The notes: generated by a model not told the origin, from the sequence alone. A stretch of DNA of 64,000 bases from Actinomycetota bacterium (GCA_026393115.1 JAPLAU010000023.1:1-64000); one strand, 5' to 3'. Positions 17,625 through 26,558 are shown, counted from the stretch's first letter. Translations and numbers: made by a program.

Positions 17625-18659
17625 TTATTCTGGGATTTCCAGAATGATCTTGCCGTAAGCCAGACGGCTCGACATGAGCCTGTGTGCGTCAGCTGCCTCA
17701 CTGAGTGGGAACGTTGAGTGGATGCGAGGCGAGAGCGTGCCACGCGCAATCAAATCGAGAACATGACTGAGTTCGTCACGAGTTTGAGTGTGCGAAGAAA
17801 TGTAGGAAATGTGTCGACGGAAGAATTCGATAATGTCGAACGGAACCACTTCGCCAGCGTGAGCTCCGATGCTAATGAGGCGCCCATAAGGCCGCATCAC
17901 GAACATCGAGTTCGTAAAGGCTTCGCCGCCAACGACGTCAAAGACCAGGTCCACTCCCTTGCCGCCGGTGAACTCCATCACAGCTTCGTTCACATTTGTG
18001 GAGTTGTAGTTGATGGTGAAATCAGCACCATCGGCGGTCGCACGTTCGAGCTTCTCATCGGTACTGGCAGTGCCGATCACCGTTGCGCCTGCGGCTTTAC
18101 AAATCTGTAGAGCTGCGGAGGCAACACCGCTGCCAACCGAGTGGATCAGCACCACGTCGCCGACGACAAGTTGACCGCGCGCCACCAATCCGTGCCACGC
18201 GGTGCCGAAAGCAACGAGCGAGGCCGCAGCCTCCGCGAATGACACGCCCTCGGGAATCGGAAGGCAGTGGCTGGCTGGGGCCACCATGTATTGCGCGTAT
18301 GTGCCGGGGATGTGCTCACCGAATAGGCGACGGTTTTCACACAGGTTGTTTTGCCCACGGTTACACCACTCGCAGTTGTCACAGGTTCGCACGTACGAAA
18401 CCGCAACGGGGTCGCCGATCGACAAACCCTCGACACCGACCCCCATGCCTGCGACGACACCCGCGCCCTCGATACCGAGAATGTGCGGCATCTTGAAATC
18501 GAATCGCGATACACCGTCTCGAACGTCGATGTCGACGTGGTTGAGGGCAGACGCCTTGAGTTTGACGAGCACTTCCCCCGGACCGGGAACGGGGTCGGGT
18601 ACGTCTCCGTACCGCAGAACCTCAGGACCACCAAATTCGTCAAACAGCATTGCCTTCAT
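17625..18659 (-). CDS. Zinc-containing MDR alcohol dehydrogenase / quinone oxidoreductase
   Basis: A 344-aa medium-chain dehydrogenase/reductase: a GroES-like N-terminal domain with a structural zinc site (C-x2-C-x2-C-x7-C in CDNCEWCNRGQNNLC), then a Rossmann domain (VGDVVLIHSVGSGVASAALQICKAAGATVIGTA). The usual GHE motif is GIEG, so it is nearer to the quinone-oxidoreductase or crotonyl-CoA-reductase-like branch. It is the last gene of the dihydropyrimidinase / carbamoyl hydrolase operon and follows AGGAGG. It would oxidise or reduce an alcohol, aldehyde or enoyl intermediate. Confidence 0.85.
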   Translation of the reverse strand: MKAMLFDEFGGPEVLRYGDVPDPVPGPGEVLVKLKASALNHVDIDVRDGVSRFDFKMPHILGIEGAGVVAGMGVGVEGLSIGDPVAVSYVRTCDNCEWCNRGQNNLCENRRLFGEHIPGTYAQYMVAPASHCLPIPEGVSFAEAAASLVAFGTAWHGLVARGQLVVGDVVLIHSVGSGVASAALQICKAAGATVIGTASTDEKLERATADGADFTINYNSTNVNEAVMEFTGGKGVDLVFDVVGGEAFTNSMFVMRPYGRLISIGAHAGEVVPFDIIEFFRRHISYISSHTQTRDELSHVLDLIARGTLSPRIHSTFPLSEAADAHRLMSSRLAYGKIILEIPE

Positions 18660-18670
18660 TACGTGTCCTC

Positions 18671-19327
18671 CTACTTGTCTTTCGTCGAGTTGAGCGACAA
18701 CAGGTACTCGATGACCTCTGCGCTTGCTACCACGTCTGCGTACTTACCGTCCATGTCGACCAGATTCGCATCATGCTGGGTGGGGCTCCGGTCGCCGACC
18801 GCGTCTGACACCACGACTGAGCGGAAACCATAGGCATTGGCATCGACTGCCGTCTGACGTACGCACCCGGAGGTGCTGCACCCAACAGAAATGATGGTGT
18901 CGACTCCCATCGTCTGCAGCACTTGCTGAAACTCGGTGCCAATAAAGGCGCTGCTATGCCGTTTGGTCAGGATGTAGTCATTGGGCTCCGGCTTCACTCG
19001 ATCATCGATTTCAACCCATCGACTGCCGTGTTTAAGCCACCCCAGTGACGGGACCTTCTGGATGAAGAGTCCGCCATCGGCAAGGTCGGGGCGGAATGCG
19101 ACTCGGGCGTAGATGACTGGCACGTCGTTGGCGCGTGCGGCAGCGATCACGTCCTGCGCCACGGCGATGGGCTTATCGAGTAGGTCAGTCCCCAACGGGC
19201 TTTCGGGGTCGGTCATGCCGTACTGGAAGTCGATCACCAACACGCAAGGATGATCTCCGAATCCAGTACGGCCCCGCATTCCTAGGGCCTCGTAGTCGGC
19301 CAAAGTCTGCTCTGGTGTTACTGACAC
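18671..19327 (-). CDS. N-carbamoylsarcosine-amidase-like cysteine hydrolase (isochorismatase superfamily)
   Basis: A 218-aa protein with the catalytic triad D33 (LVIDFQYG), K122 (ILTKRHSSAF) and C155 (GCSTSGCVRQTA). The Cys context is close to N-carbamoylsarcosine amidase, which splits N-carbamoyl amino acids into amine, CO2 and NH3. The GTG start directly abuts the stop of the dihydropyrimidinase gene (TAGGTG), the natural partner: ring opening of a cyclic ureide gives an N-carbamoyl compound that this enzyme would hydrolyse. Ureidoacrylate amidohydrolase (RutB) is a related alternative. Confidence 0.85.
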   Translation of the reverse strand: MSVTPEQTLADYEALGMRGRTGFGDHPCVLVIDFQYGMTDPESPLGTDLLDKPIAVAQDVIAAARANDVPVIYARVAFRPDLADGGLFIQKVPSLGWLKHGSRWVEIDDRVKPEPNDYILTKRHSSAFIGTEFQQVLQTMGVDTIISVGCSTSGCVRQTAVDANAYGFRSVVVSDAVGDRSPTQHDANLVDMDGKYADVVASAEVIEYLLSLNSTKDK

Positions 19328-20734
19328 CTAGACCTTCTCAGGGCTCTTGCCAGGGATGAACTTTCCAATTCCTTCGGGTCCAACCCACTTTCCGCCGTCA
19401 ACCATGACGTTACCTCGCAAAATGGTGGTGACTGGGAAGCCGTCAGTCGTCCAGCCATCCCAGTTGCTGTAGTCGCAGTCAGAATGCAGGTTCTCACTCT
19501 GGTTGAAGGTGTGCGTGGTATCGGGGTCCATGATGATGATGTCCGCGTCGGCGCCGGGTCGCAGAACTCCCTTGGTTCCGTAGATACCGAACAATTTGGC
19601 CGGGGCGGCAGACGTCATTTCGACGAAACGTTCAATGGACAGGTTGCGCTTCTTGACTCCCTCAGACCAGAAGATGGCCATCCGGGTCTCGACACTGTTC
19701 GTGCCACCCGTGACATTGTCGACAGTGTCTCCAGCCAACTTGCGATCAAGAGGAATCGTGAAGTCGTCACTCGCCATCGTGTGCAGGCGCCCATCAGCGC
19801 AGGCATCCCACAACACGTTGCGATGCTCGATCGGCTTGTTGGGTGGGTAGTTCATGTAGCGCTGTCCTTGCTCCTGCTCGTAAAGGCTGGGGTCAAAGAC
19901 CAGATTCGGGTGCAGCGTCTCGGCAAATACATCAACGCCCTGCAACCGGGCCTCGGTGATGGCTTCGACGGACTCTTTGGCGCTCACGTGCACGATGTAG
20001 AGGGGTGAGCCAGTTCGCCGAGCGAGGAGAAGCATTCGCCGAACGGCTGCCTCTTCGGCTAGCGGTGGGCGAGCCTCACCAATGTTCCAGAACTCAGGAC
20101 GACCGTCTGCGTAGAGCTTGCGGATGTTGTAGTCGATGATGCACTCATCTTCACAGTGCACCATCGTGATGCCGCCGTGCTTCTCGGTGGCGAGCATCGC
20201 CTGGTAGATGCGGCCATCGTCTGACATGAGTCCACCGATTGTGGGGCTGCCCTTGAACGCGGTGAAGAACTTGAATGACACGACACCGCCGCTGATGCAG
20301 TCCTTGAACTCGTCGGGGGTGGTGAGGGGCCAGTCACCTGAGACGATGGCGTGCATTGCGTAGTCGGAGTCTGGGTTCTGCGCAGCGGTGTGCGCCAGTT
20401 TCTCTTCGACGGACTTGATGAGCGAGTCCTCGGGAGCCGACATGGAGAAGTCAATGTACGTGGTGGTGCCGCCGTAGATACCGGCACGCGATCCAGCCTT
20501 AGCGGATTGAGCGGTCATGGCCTCGGAGATCGAAAGGTCATAGTGGACGTGCGTGTCAATGCCGCCAGGCAGCACGTACTTGCCGGCTGCGTCGATAACC
20601 TTTGCCGCCCCATCACTTTCCAACTGGCCGTGCACAGAAAGCGCAACGATCTTCTCGTCCTTCACCGCAACGTCGAGGGGGTAGACCCCGTGCTCGTCCG
20701 CGACCATTCCGTTCTTGATGAGTAGGTCGTACAT
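19328..20734 (-). CDS. Dihydropyrimidinase/hydantoinase-family cyclic amidohydrolase (copy 2)
   Basis: A 468-aa amidohydrolase with the full metal set: H62 and H64 (DTHVHYD), carboxylated K155 (FKFFTAFKG), H193 (VHCEDE), H249 (VHVSAKE) and D323 (ASDDFT). The FKFF context is typical of true D-hydantoinases/dihydropyrimidinases. The ATG at 20734 is preceded by GGAGGAG. It heads the operon with the carbamoyl hydrolase and MDR genes. It is expected to hydrolyse a cyclic ureide to its N-carbamoyl acid. A TTGTATG-type operator candidate lies about 75 bp upstream. Confidence 0.9.
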   Translation of the reverse strand: MYDLLIKNGMVADEHGVYPLDVAVKDEKIVALSVHGQLESDGAAKVIDAAGKYVLPGGIDTHVHYDLSISEAMTAQSAKAGSRAGIYGGTTTYIDFSMSAPEDSLIKSVEEKLAHTAAQNPDSDYAMHAIVSGDWPLTTPDEFKDCISGGVVSFKFFTAFKGSPTIGGLMSDDGRIYQAMLATEKHGGITMVHCEDECIIDYNIRKLYADGRPEFWNIGEARPPLAEEAAVRRMLLLARRTGSPLYIVHVSAKESVEAITEARLQGVDVFAETLHPNLVFDPSLYEQEQGQRYMNYPPNKPIEHRNVLWDACADGRLHTMASDDFTIPLDRKLAGDTVDNVTGGTNSVETRMAIFWSEGVKKRNLSIERFVEMTSAAPAKLFGIYGTKGVLRPGADADIIIMDPDTTHTFNQSENLHSDCDYSNWDGWTTDGFPVTTILRGNVMVDGGKWVGPEGIGKFIPGKSPEKV

Positions 20735-20773
20735 AGCGTTCTCCTCCAGTGTGAGCGATGGATGTCGTGGGCA

Positions 20774-20815
20774 CACAATCTTGTGAAGATATCCTGCTAC
20801 GAGCGTTGTATGTAG
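20774..20815. promoter_or_regulatory. Candidate operator region upstream of the dihydropyrimidinase-2 operon
   Basis: TTGTATGTAG (20806-20815) matches the first seven bases of the recurrent TTGTATRCAA element. CACAA-TC-TTGTG (20774-20785) is a small inverted repeat nearer the gene. Both lie in the 113-bp gap before the minus-strand operon. No clear -35/-10 pair was found. Confidence 0.4.
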
Positions 20816-20847
20816 TGCTGCAGAACCCGAACCACCTAGTCGAACTA

Positions 20848-22092
20848 CTAAACCGCACCGGCGTCTCGGAGCGCTTGGAATTCTTCGTCCGAGAGCCCCA
20901 TTTCGGTGAGATAGAAGTCATCGTTATCTCTTCCGATCGGACCGCCGAGATTACGAACGCCTCCCGGTGTAACCGACATGCGCGGGTGGACGTGAACCGT
21001 CGATGTAGGACCGAGGTCTGGGTCGTCCACCATCTGAAGAAGATTACGCGCTTGGAAATGCGGATGATGGGCAATCTGAGCAATGTTATTGACCGGCGCA
21101 CCGGCAACCTCGAACTCTTCGAAGAGCTCCAAAACGCGGTCGGTGGAAGTCTGACCCATCCAGCCGCCGATCTCGTCATCCAACGCATCAACGTTGGCCC
21201 GACGAGTCGCGTTGTTGATAAATCGAGGATCGGTCACAAGATCCTCGCGGTCCATGGCTCGGAACAGTCGCTCGACAATCCCCTGGGTGCCACCGGAAAT
21301 GGCGATCCAGTCTCCGTCAGCGGTCTGGTAGGCGTTACGGGGAGCGAGATCCCCGAGTCGATTGCCGCTGCGCTGACGAACGAGGCCGAGCTTTTCGTAG
21401 TCGAGCATGAGGTAGTCGATCAGTCGGTAGTTTGCCTCGATGATCGCGTTATCGATCACCTGACCTGTTCCGCCACCGACATCGCGCCAGTAAACCGCGG
21501 CCAAAATTGCCATCGCTCCAGCGAGCGCTGTGACTCCGTCTGCCAGCGGATATCCAGAGATAGAAGGCGCGCGATCCTCGGCCCCACTCACAAAGGCCAG
21601 ACCGGCAAATGCTTCGGCGAGGGTTCCGAACCCCGGTTTGCGTGCAAACGGTCCGGTTTGCCCATAGCCGGAGGTGCGCAAGATGATCAAGCGCGGATTT
21701 GCCGCGTGCAATTCCTCTGGGCTCAGCCCCCACCGCTCCATGACACCGGGGCGGTAGTTCTCAACGAGAACATCGAAATCCTTGACCATGCGAAGGAGCA
21801 ACTGTTGGCCTTCGGGCTTGTTTAGCGCCAACGTGATGAGCCTCTTGTTGCGCGAAAGACCTTTCCACGCAAGCGAAGTACCCCCTACTTGAGATCCCCA
21901 GTGACGTACCGGATCACCGGTGCCAGGCAACTCCACTTTGACCACGTCGGCGCCGTAGTCGGCGAGGTACGTGGCAGCCCACGGGCCGGCCATCATCGTG
22001 GCCACATCGAGTATGCGCAAACCCTCAAGTGGGCCGCGTCCCACTGATGCGGGTTCGAGCGTTGTCGGGTCTAGGGGCGGTAGGTCACTCAC
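20848..22092 (-). CDS. CaiB/BaiF family CoA-transferase (copy 1)
   Basis: A 414-aa class III CoA-transferase. It has LEGLRILDVATMMAGPWAATYLADYGADVVKVE-type N-terminal motifs, the substrate/CoA loop SGYGQTGP, and the catalytic Asp at D185 (SGYPLADGV). It moves CoA between carboxylic acids without ATP. GTG 22092 has AGGAGG upstream and overlaps the end of the amidase gene by 8 nt. Amide hydrolysis would free a carboxylate that this enzyme then activates. The longer upstream frame is antisense and out of frame with the amidase and is not used. Confidence 0.9.
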   Translation of the reverse strand: MSDLPPLDPTTLEPASVGRGPLEGLRILDVATMMAGPWAATYLADYGADVVKVELPGTGDPVRHWGSQVGGTSLAWKGLSRNKRLITLALNKPEGQQLLLRMVKDFDVLVENYRPGVMERWGLSPEELHAANPRLIILRTSGYGQTGPFARKPGFGTLAEAFAGLAFVSGAEDRAPSISGYPLADGVTALAGAMAILAAVYWRDVGGGTGQVIDNAIIEANYRLIDYLMLDYEKLGLVRQRSGNRLGDLAPRNAYQTADGDWIAISGGTQGIVERLFRAMDREDLVTDPRFINNATRRANVDALDDEIGGWMGQTSTDRVLELFEEFEVAGAPVNNIAQIAHHPHFQARNLLQMVDDPDLGPTSTVHVHPRMSVTPGGVRNLGGPIGRDNDDFYLTEMGLSDEEFQALRDAGAV

Positions 22093-23455
22093 CGGGAGCC
22101 TCCTGTTGCTGCACCATGGGCGGGATGTGTTCGTGCCAATCAGTGTCACGCTGGTAGGCGGCGGCCACTTGGAAGAGCCGCGCCTCGTGCCACGATGCCG
22201 CTGAAAGTGCGATTCCAACGGGCATGCCCGACGCGGGGTGGAACCCGATCGGAAGCGACATGGTCGGGCCGGCATGCAGGCCCCAGGGGTAGGTGATGCG
22301 CCCCAGAGTTTGAGTGGTTGCACGACTGTCGTATCCCTCAGCAGCGGGGACGTCGATCGCGATCACCGGGGTCACTATCACGTCGATGTCTGACATGAGC
22401 GAATCAAGTGCGTGGCGATAACGTACGCGCCAGTCGAGCGAACGCGCGAGGTCGACTGCGCGAACGTCGAGCCCTGAAGAAATTCGGCCAAGTACATCCG
22501 GTGAGAAGTCGTCGGGACTCGCGGTGATGCGCTCTTCGTGGAATGCAGCCCCCTCGACTTGCACGATCCGAGTCCACGCCTCAAAGGCTCGAGCTTGTCC
22601 GAAGTCAGCAACACTGACCCGCTGAACTCCCTGAGTATCGAGCCAGGTCAGGAACTCGTCGACGCGCTGGGCGATGCCAGCGTCAAGATCGTCGTAGAAG
22701 AAGTCAGCAGGGATACCAACGGTGAGGCCTCGTAGGGGCTCATGCAGCAGGCTTGTTGCCGGTGCGCCGGCGCCCGGCCGAGCGTAGGGATCGAGCGGAT
22801 CGAAGTGGAGGAGTGCTTCGGCAAGTCGGGCAGCGTCCTCGGCTCGAATCGCCATCGGTCCGACGGCATCCTGGGTGTACGCCGCTGGGTACACACCCCG
22901 TGCCGAAATTGATCCAAAGGTAGGCCGCAGTCCGACGATCCCATTGACTGACGAGGGAATGCGTACCGAAGCACCGGTGTCAGTGCCAAGCGCTGCCTCG
23001 ACAATGCGAGCAGCCAGAGCTGCCCCGGAACCTCCGCTCGATCCACCGGGGATGCGGTCTAGGTCCCATGGATTGCGGCAGGCACCGTAGGTGAGGTTTT
23101 GGGTGGTTGCCCCCCAAGCGACCTCCGCCATGTTGAGCTTGGCGACGACCACGGCTCCTTGCTCTTCCATTAAGTCAATGCACGCCGCGTTGGTTGACGG
23201 CACGACATCAGAGCGAAAGGAGGCCCCGGCAGTGGTGCGCACTCCCGCGGTATCGATGTTGTCCTTCACCCCGACGATGAGACCGTGTAGCGGTCCGGCG
23301 GAATCTCCGGATGCGGCCCGTTGATCGAGCTCGAGTGCCCGCTCGCGCGATGAGTCGATCCACGTGATTACAGAGCGAACTCGACCATCGAGGGCTACGT
23401 AGCGGGCGCGGGATTGATCCCAACGCTCGACGCATGATTGACCACTCATTGACAC
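22085..23455 (-). CDS. Amidase-signature family amidohydrolase (copy 1)
   Basis: A 456-aa amidase with the Ser-cis-Ser-Lys triad: K64 (VGVKDN), the cis-Ser in GGSSGGS (about 140) and nucleophile S163 (GTDTGASVRIP). It hydrolyses a carboxamide to acid and ammonia. GTG 23455 is favoured because AAGGA is 6 nt upstream; ATG 23449 is two codons further in. It is the first gene of a two-gene operon with CaiB copy 1. Its promoter is well formed and overlapped by a TTGTATGCAA operator candidate. Confidence 0.88.
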   Translation of the reverse strand: MSMSGQSCVERWDQSRARYVALDGRVRSVITWIDSSRERALELDQRAASGDSAGPLHGLIVGVKDNIDTAGVRTTAGASFRSDVVPSTNAACIDLMEEQGAVVVAKLNMAEVAWGATTQNLTYGACRNPWDLDRIPGGSSGGSGAALAARIVEAALGTDTGASVRIPSSVNGIVGLRPTFGSISARGVYPAAYTQDAVGPMAIRAEDAARLAEALLHFDPLDPYARPGAGAPATSLLHEPLRGLTVGIPADFFYDDLDAGIAQRVDEFLTWLDTQGVQRVSVADFGQARAFEAWTRIVQVEGAAFHEERITASPDDFSPDVLGRISSGLDVRAVDLARSLDWRVRYRHALDSLMSDIDVIVTPVIAIDVPAAEGYDSRATTQTLGRITYPWGLHAGPTMSLPIGFHPASGMPVGIALSAASWHEARLFQVAAAYQRDTDWHEHIPPMVQQQEAPGE

Positions 23456-23483
23456 CGTCGATCCTTCCTGCCTGTGGGCAGTG

Positions 23484-23513
23484 ATTGTATGCAACGTACA
23501 GGGTCTCCGTCAA
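23484..23513 (-). promoter_or_regulatory. Promoter of amidase-caiB operon with overlapping operator
   Basis: The minus strand reads TTGACG (23508-23513), an 18-nt spacer, then TACAAT (23484-23489), close to the sigma-70 consensus. The near-palindrome TTGTATGCAA (23485-23494 on plus) lies on the -10, where a bound protein would block initiation. Confidence 0.7.
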
Positions 23514-23576
23514 CGACTTGCCCAGTATCGACAATATTCACACTACAAGCACCACGTATTGGCAGAACTTGGGTAG

Positions 23577-23606
23577 TTGGAATGTACACAATTGCCTTGC
23601 TAGGCT
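23577..23606 (+). promoter_or_regulatory. Promoter of HMG-CoA-lyase-like gene 1 with operator in spacer
   Basis: TTGGAA (23577-23582), an 18-nt spacer and TAGGCT (23601-23606). The spacer carries ATGTACACAA (23582-23591), a weaker relative of the TTGTATRCAA element. It lies back to back with the amidase promoter. Confidence 0.5.
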
Positions 23607-23631
23607 CGGGTCCTGACCACTGGGAGTACTT

Positions 23632-24627
23632 ATGTCGTCTTTCGAACCGATGTCCCTGCCCCGATCGATGCGAGTCGTCGAGGTGGGAATGCGAGACGGG
23701 CTGCAATCAGTGCGATCGGTTATCGCCACCGCTGACAAACTCCGATTGGTCGAGAGCATGATCGACGCCGGAGTGCGCGAGATCGAGGTGGTGTCATTCG
23801 CCCATCCCAAGGTGCTTCCCCAGATGGCCGATGCCGAGAAACTTCTTGCGTCGGTACCTCGAACGGCTGGCATCAGCTACCGCGCCTTGGTGCCCAACGC
23901 GGTCGGCGCCCGACGTGCGTTGGAATCGGGTGTCGACGAAATCGTGGCGCTGACGTGCACTGACCCCGACGTGCTCATGATCAACCAGCGCCGAACCACC
24001 GACCAGATGTGGGACGAACTCGACGAGATTGTTCAAGTGTGCGGCGATACTCCGGTGACGGTCGCAATCGTGATGTCCTTCTTCGCGTACGGCGCGGGAC
24101 TGGTCTCGCCTGAACGCCTCGACGCTTTTATTGATCGAATCGTGGCAGCCGGCGCCCGCAGCATCTACGTCGCCGACTCCGCGGGTCTGGGAGATCCGCG
24201 CCAGGTGCACGATGCGCTCGCTCGAATCCACCGTCGCCACCCCGATGTCTCCGTCGGCATTCACCTTCATACGCGCGCAGGATTCGCACTCGCCAATGCT
24301 CTTGCCGCGCTACTCGCTGGCGTCGACTGGATCGAGGGAGCTTTCTGCGGCCTGGGAGGCGATCTGTGGCTTCCTGGCGATAACGATGTACTGGGCAACC
24401 TGCCTACCGAAGATTTGGTTGCGATGCTCGAGTACATGGGCGTGAGCACCGGGGTCGACCTCGGACGCTTCTCAGACACCGTGAGCCTCGCCGAGGAGCT
24501 CACCGGATTTCGCGCCTTCGGCCACTACACCCGTGGCGGTGCCCGCGACGAAATGGCACAAATCGTCTGGGAAGACATACTTTCCCAGCCCGGAAAGGAA
24601 ATTCCTTCAACGTCTGAGGGTCACTAA
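23632..24627 (+). CDS. HMG-CoA-lyase-like DRE-TIM aldolase lacking the catalytic Cys (copy 1)
   Basis: A 331-aa DRE-TIM metallolyase barrel with R21-D22 (EVGMRDGLQ) and the metal-binding pair H211/H213 (GIHLHTRAG). The loop that carries the catalytic Cys in 3-hydroxy-3-methylglutaryl-CoA lyase (GLGGCPYA...GN..TED) reads GLGGDLWLPGD...GNLPTED, with D244 where the Cys should be. It probably still cleaves or forms a C-C bond next to a carboxylate or thioester, but on another substrate. It is transcribed divergently from amidase-CaiB, which would supply an acyl-CoA. GGGAG precedes the ATG. Confidence 0.83.
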   Translation: MSSFEPMSLPRSMRVVEVGMRDGLQSVRSVIATADKLRLVESMIDAGVREIEVVSFAHPKVLPQMADAEKLLASVPRTAGISYRALVPNAVGARRALESGVDEIVALTCTDPDVLMINQRRTTDQMWDELDEIVQVCGDTPVTVAIVMSFFAYGAGLVSPERLDAFIDRIVAAGARSIYVADSAGLGDPRQVHDALARIHRRHPDVSVGIHLHTRAGFALANALAALLAGVDWIEGAFCGLGGDLWLPGDNDVLGNLPTEDLVAMLEYMGVSTGVDLGRFSDTVSLAEELTGFRAFGHYTRGGARDEMAQIVWEDILSQPGKEIPSTSEGH

Positions 24628-24655
24628 ATTGCCCAGACACGCTGCGACCGGTGGC

Positions 24656-24661
24656 TACACT
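24656..24661 (+). promoter_or_regulatory. -10 element for leaderless GntR regulator
   Basis: TACACT lies exactly 6 nt before GTG 24668, with no Shine-Dalgarno at the right distance. The same hexamer and spacing occur before the MFS gene at 26558. Confidence 0.55.
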
Positions 24662-24667
24662 GCGAGG

Positions 24668-25402
24668 GTGGAGCCAAAGACTGAGCGAGCAGCGGACCGT
24701 GCGTACTTGCTGTTGAGGCGAGAGATCATCGGGGGCAGAATTCCCGCGGGTTCGCATCTGGCCGAGGCCGATCTTGCGACGCAGTATGGGCTCAGTCGCA
24801 CGCCGATCAGGGAAAGCCTGAGGCGTCTACAGTCCGAGGGCCTTGTTGAGGTTGAGCCTCACCGGGGTGCCCGCGTCGTTGACTGGAACAGTTTTGATAT
24901 TGAGGGAATCTACGACCTGAGAGCCTTAATCGAGGGATTCGTTGCACATCGCGCCGCAGACAGACTCACTGACGCTCAACTCAGCCATCTCGCCGAACTC
25001 TGCGATCGTATGGAGAGTCTCACCGCTCAAGGCTCGCTCGCCGACGCGGAGGTCATGAGTGACTTCGCTCAACTTAATGAGTTATTCCACGGTGGCATCG
25101 CCGAAGCAGCGGGCGCCGACTATGTCATCCCCGCGCGCAGCATGCTTGTGGTGTTGCCCGTTATCTTGCAAGCACTCCATAGTTACGCGACGGTCGACTT
25201 TGAGCGCAGCAACCGCCATCACCGTGAGTTGCTGTCGGCGTTTCGATCGAAAGACGCAGAATGGGCGTCGTCGGTCATGACAAGTCATGTGCTGTCTTCC
25301 AAAAGGCGCCTGATGGAGGCCATCCGAGACAAGAGCAAGGAATCGGCCGCGGTCATGGAATTGCCGCCGCCGAAGACTTCCGCAGACCAGGTCTCCGCCT
25401 AA
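24668..25402 (+). CDS. GntR-family (FCD-type) transcriptional regulator
   Basis: A 244-aa protein with an N-terminal winged helix (LRREIIGGRIPAGSHLAEADLA, then YGLSRTPIRESLRRLQSEGLVEVEPHRGARV) and an all-helical C-terminal effector domain of FCD type (YDLRALIEGFVAHRAADR, with later His residues HHRELLSAF). It typically represses catabolic genes and is relieved by a carboxylate. It is the only GntR in the island and sits between the two CaiB/HMG-lyase modules, so it is the best candidate to bind the TTGTATRCAA elements. GTG 24668 is chosen from the leaderless -10; TTG 24629 with GAGGG is an alternative. Confidence 0.88.
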   Translation: MEPKTERAADRAYLLLRREIIGGRIPAGSHLAEADLATQYGLSRTPIRESLRRLQSEGLVEVEPHRGARVVDWNSFDIEGIYDLRALIEGFVAHRAADRLTDAQLSHLAELCDRMESLTAQGSLADAEVMSDFAQLNELFHGGIAEAAGADYVIPARSMLVVLPVILQALHSYATVDFERSNRHHRELLSAFRSKDAEWASSVMTSHVLSSKRRLMEAIRDKSKESAAVMELPPPKTSADQVSA

Positions 25403-26558
25403 TCTGAAGAATTGTTGCTGCGCCGAGGAAGCATCCGGAAGCGACGATCCACGCCAAACTAAAACCAGCGTGTTGCGCGATGAGACCAAACACCGTCGGC
25501 CCGATCACGCCACCCGACGCTGCACCCAAGACGAGGTATCCAGAGGATCGTGCGGGAGCCTGGGGATACAAGCTCACGACCGCGAAAGTGAGCAGGCCGT
25601 TCCATCCCCACCCCGCGCCCAATGCCACGAGCGTGGCAAGCAAGAGGGCCCATCCGGCCGTGGCAAAGGCAAAGCACAGCACACCAGTGCCCCCCACGAT
25701 CATGATGATGCTTGCAGCGATGAGCGGACGGGTGATCGAGCCCAAGCGCCACGCGAAGACGAAACGACCCACCACTCCGCACAGGCTGCCAGCCGCCAGA
25801 AACAGCCCTGCGGTATCAGAACTGAACCCGTGCGACACCGCAGACTCGACATAAAACGCACCCATCGCGGAGACCGCCATCATGGCGATTCCGAAAGCGA
25901 TGGCAAATCGGGAGATGCCTTGGAGGCGTTCGTTGGGATCGGTGGCTCTGCCGGTGCTGTCGACGTGCCGATAGACAAGTCGCGGCATGAGGATCAGGGC
26001 GGGTAGCCCCACCACGACGCCGATGAGGAAGGAAGGTCGCCAGCCAATGCTGTTGGCCAGAAGCGGCACGGCGAGCCCTGAGATGACCGCGGCACCGGGT
26101 AGCGCCGTCTGCTTGATTCCAAAGGCCAGCGATAGCCGGGAGCGTTCGACTCCGGCGAAGAGCGCCAAGTCGACCGCGGGTTGGCTCAGCGAGTTAAAGA
26201 GTCCGGCGATCGCCATGGCCACAATCAGGATCCACCACGACCCTGCCAGCGAGGCCAGAACCATCGCCAGCATCGAACCGGTGACCCCCAGCCGCGTGGC
26301 GACGGTGGCCCCGAGGCGCTGGCTGAGGCGGCCCCCCGCGACGCCACCGAGGGCCATAAATAGCCAGAAGGCGGAGACCGAAATGCCGAGTTGAGTTTGG
26401 CTCAGGCCCAACTCGGTTCGAACGAAAGGGGCCATGGCGCCGAGCAGGAACACCGGAATTGTGCCGACCGTTGACGCGCTCGTGGTGGCTCCGACCACTC
26501 GCGCAAATGAGACCTCAGACTCGCCTGATTGTATGCGAAGGCGGCGATCTTCGGTCAT
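25353..26558 (-). CDS. MFS transporter (copy 1)
   Basis: A 401-aa, 12-TM major facilitator with a cytoplasmic central loop near VYRHVDSTGRATDPNERLQG. It resembles cyanate/aromatic-acid-type importers of the NarK/CynX-like group, but substrate motifs are not clear. Its 3' end overlaps the end of the GntR gene by 50 nt (convergent). The ATG is leaderless-type (TACACT 6 nt upstream). A TTGTATGC element sits about 20 bp inside the gene (26529-26536) and could act as a roadblock operator. Confidence 0.85.
   Translation of the reverse strand: MTEDRRLRIQSGESEVSFARVVGATTSASTVGTIPVFLLGAMAPFVRTELGLSQTQLGISVSAFWLFMALGGVAGGRLSQRLGATVATRLGVTGSMLAMVLASLAGSWWILIVAMAIAGLFNSLSQPAVDLALFAGVERSRLSLAFGIKQTALPGAAVISGLAVPLLANSIGWRPSFLIGVVVGLPALILMPRLVYRHVDSTGRATDPNERLQGISRFAIAFGIAMMAVSAMGAFYVESAVSHGFSSDTAGLFLAAGSLCGVVGRFVFAWRLGSITRPLIAASIIMIVGGTGVLCFAFATAGWALLLATLVALGAGWGWNGLLTFAVVSLYPQAPARSSGYLVLGAASGGVIGPTVFGLIAQHAGFSLAWIVASGCFLGAATILQIRRRPGLRKSSAAAIP
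26529..26538. promoter_or_regulatory. Operator-like element inside the start of the MFS gene
   Basis: TTGTATGCGA matches eight consecutive bases of the TTGTATRCAA element. It lies 20-30 bp downstream of the leaderless transcription start of the MFS gene. It may be chance, since it encodes codons 7-10. Confidence 0.35.

Noticed and set aside
17627-17645. Hairpin ATTCTGG/CCAGAAT between the LuxR-type gene and the MDR gene as a terminator
   Set aside because: It lies inside the last codons of the MDR gene, is short, and has no T run on the plus strand, so the evidence is weak.
22093-22323. Extended start of CaiB copy 1 into the amidase gene
   Set aside because: The extra residues are the shadow of the amidase frame; GTG 22092 has AGGAGG and begins just before the conserved CaiB N-terminus.
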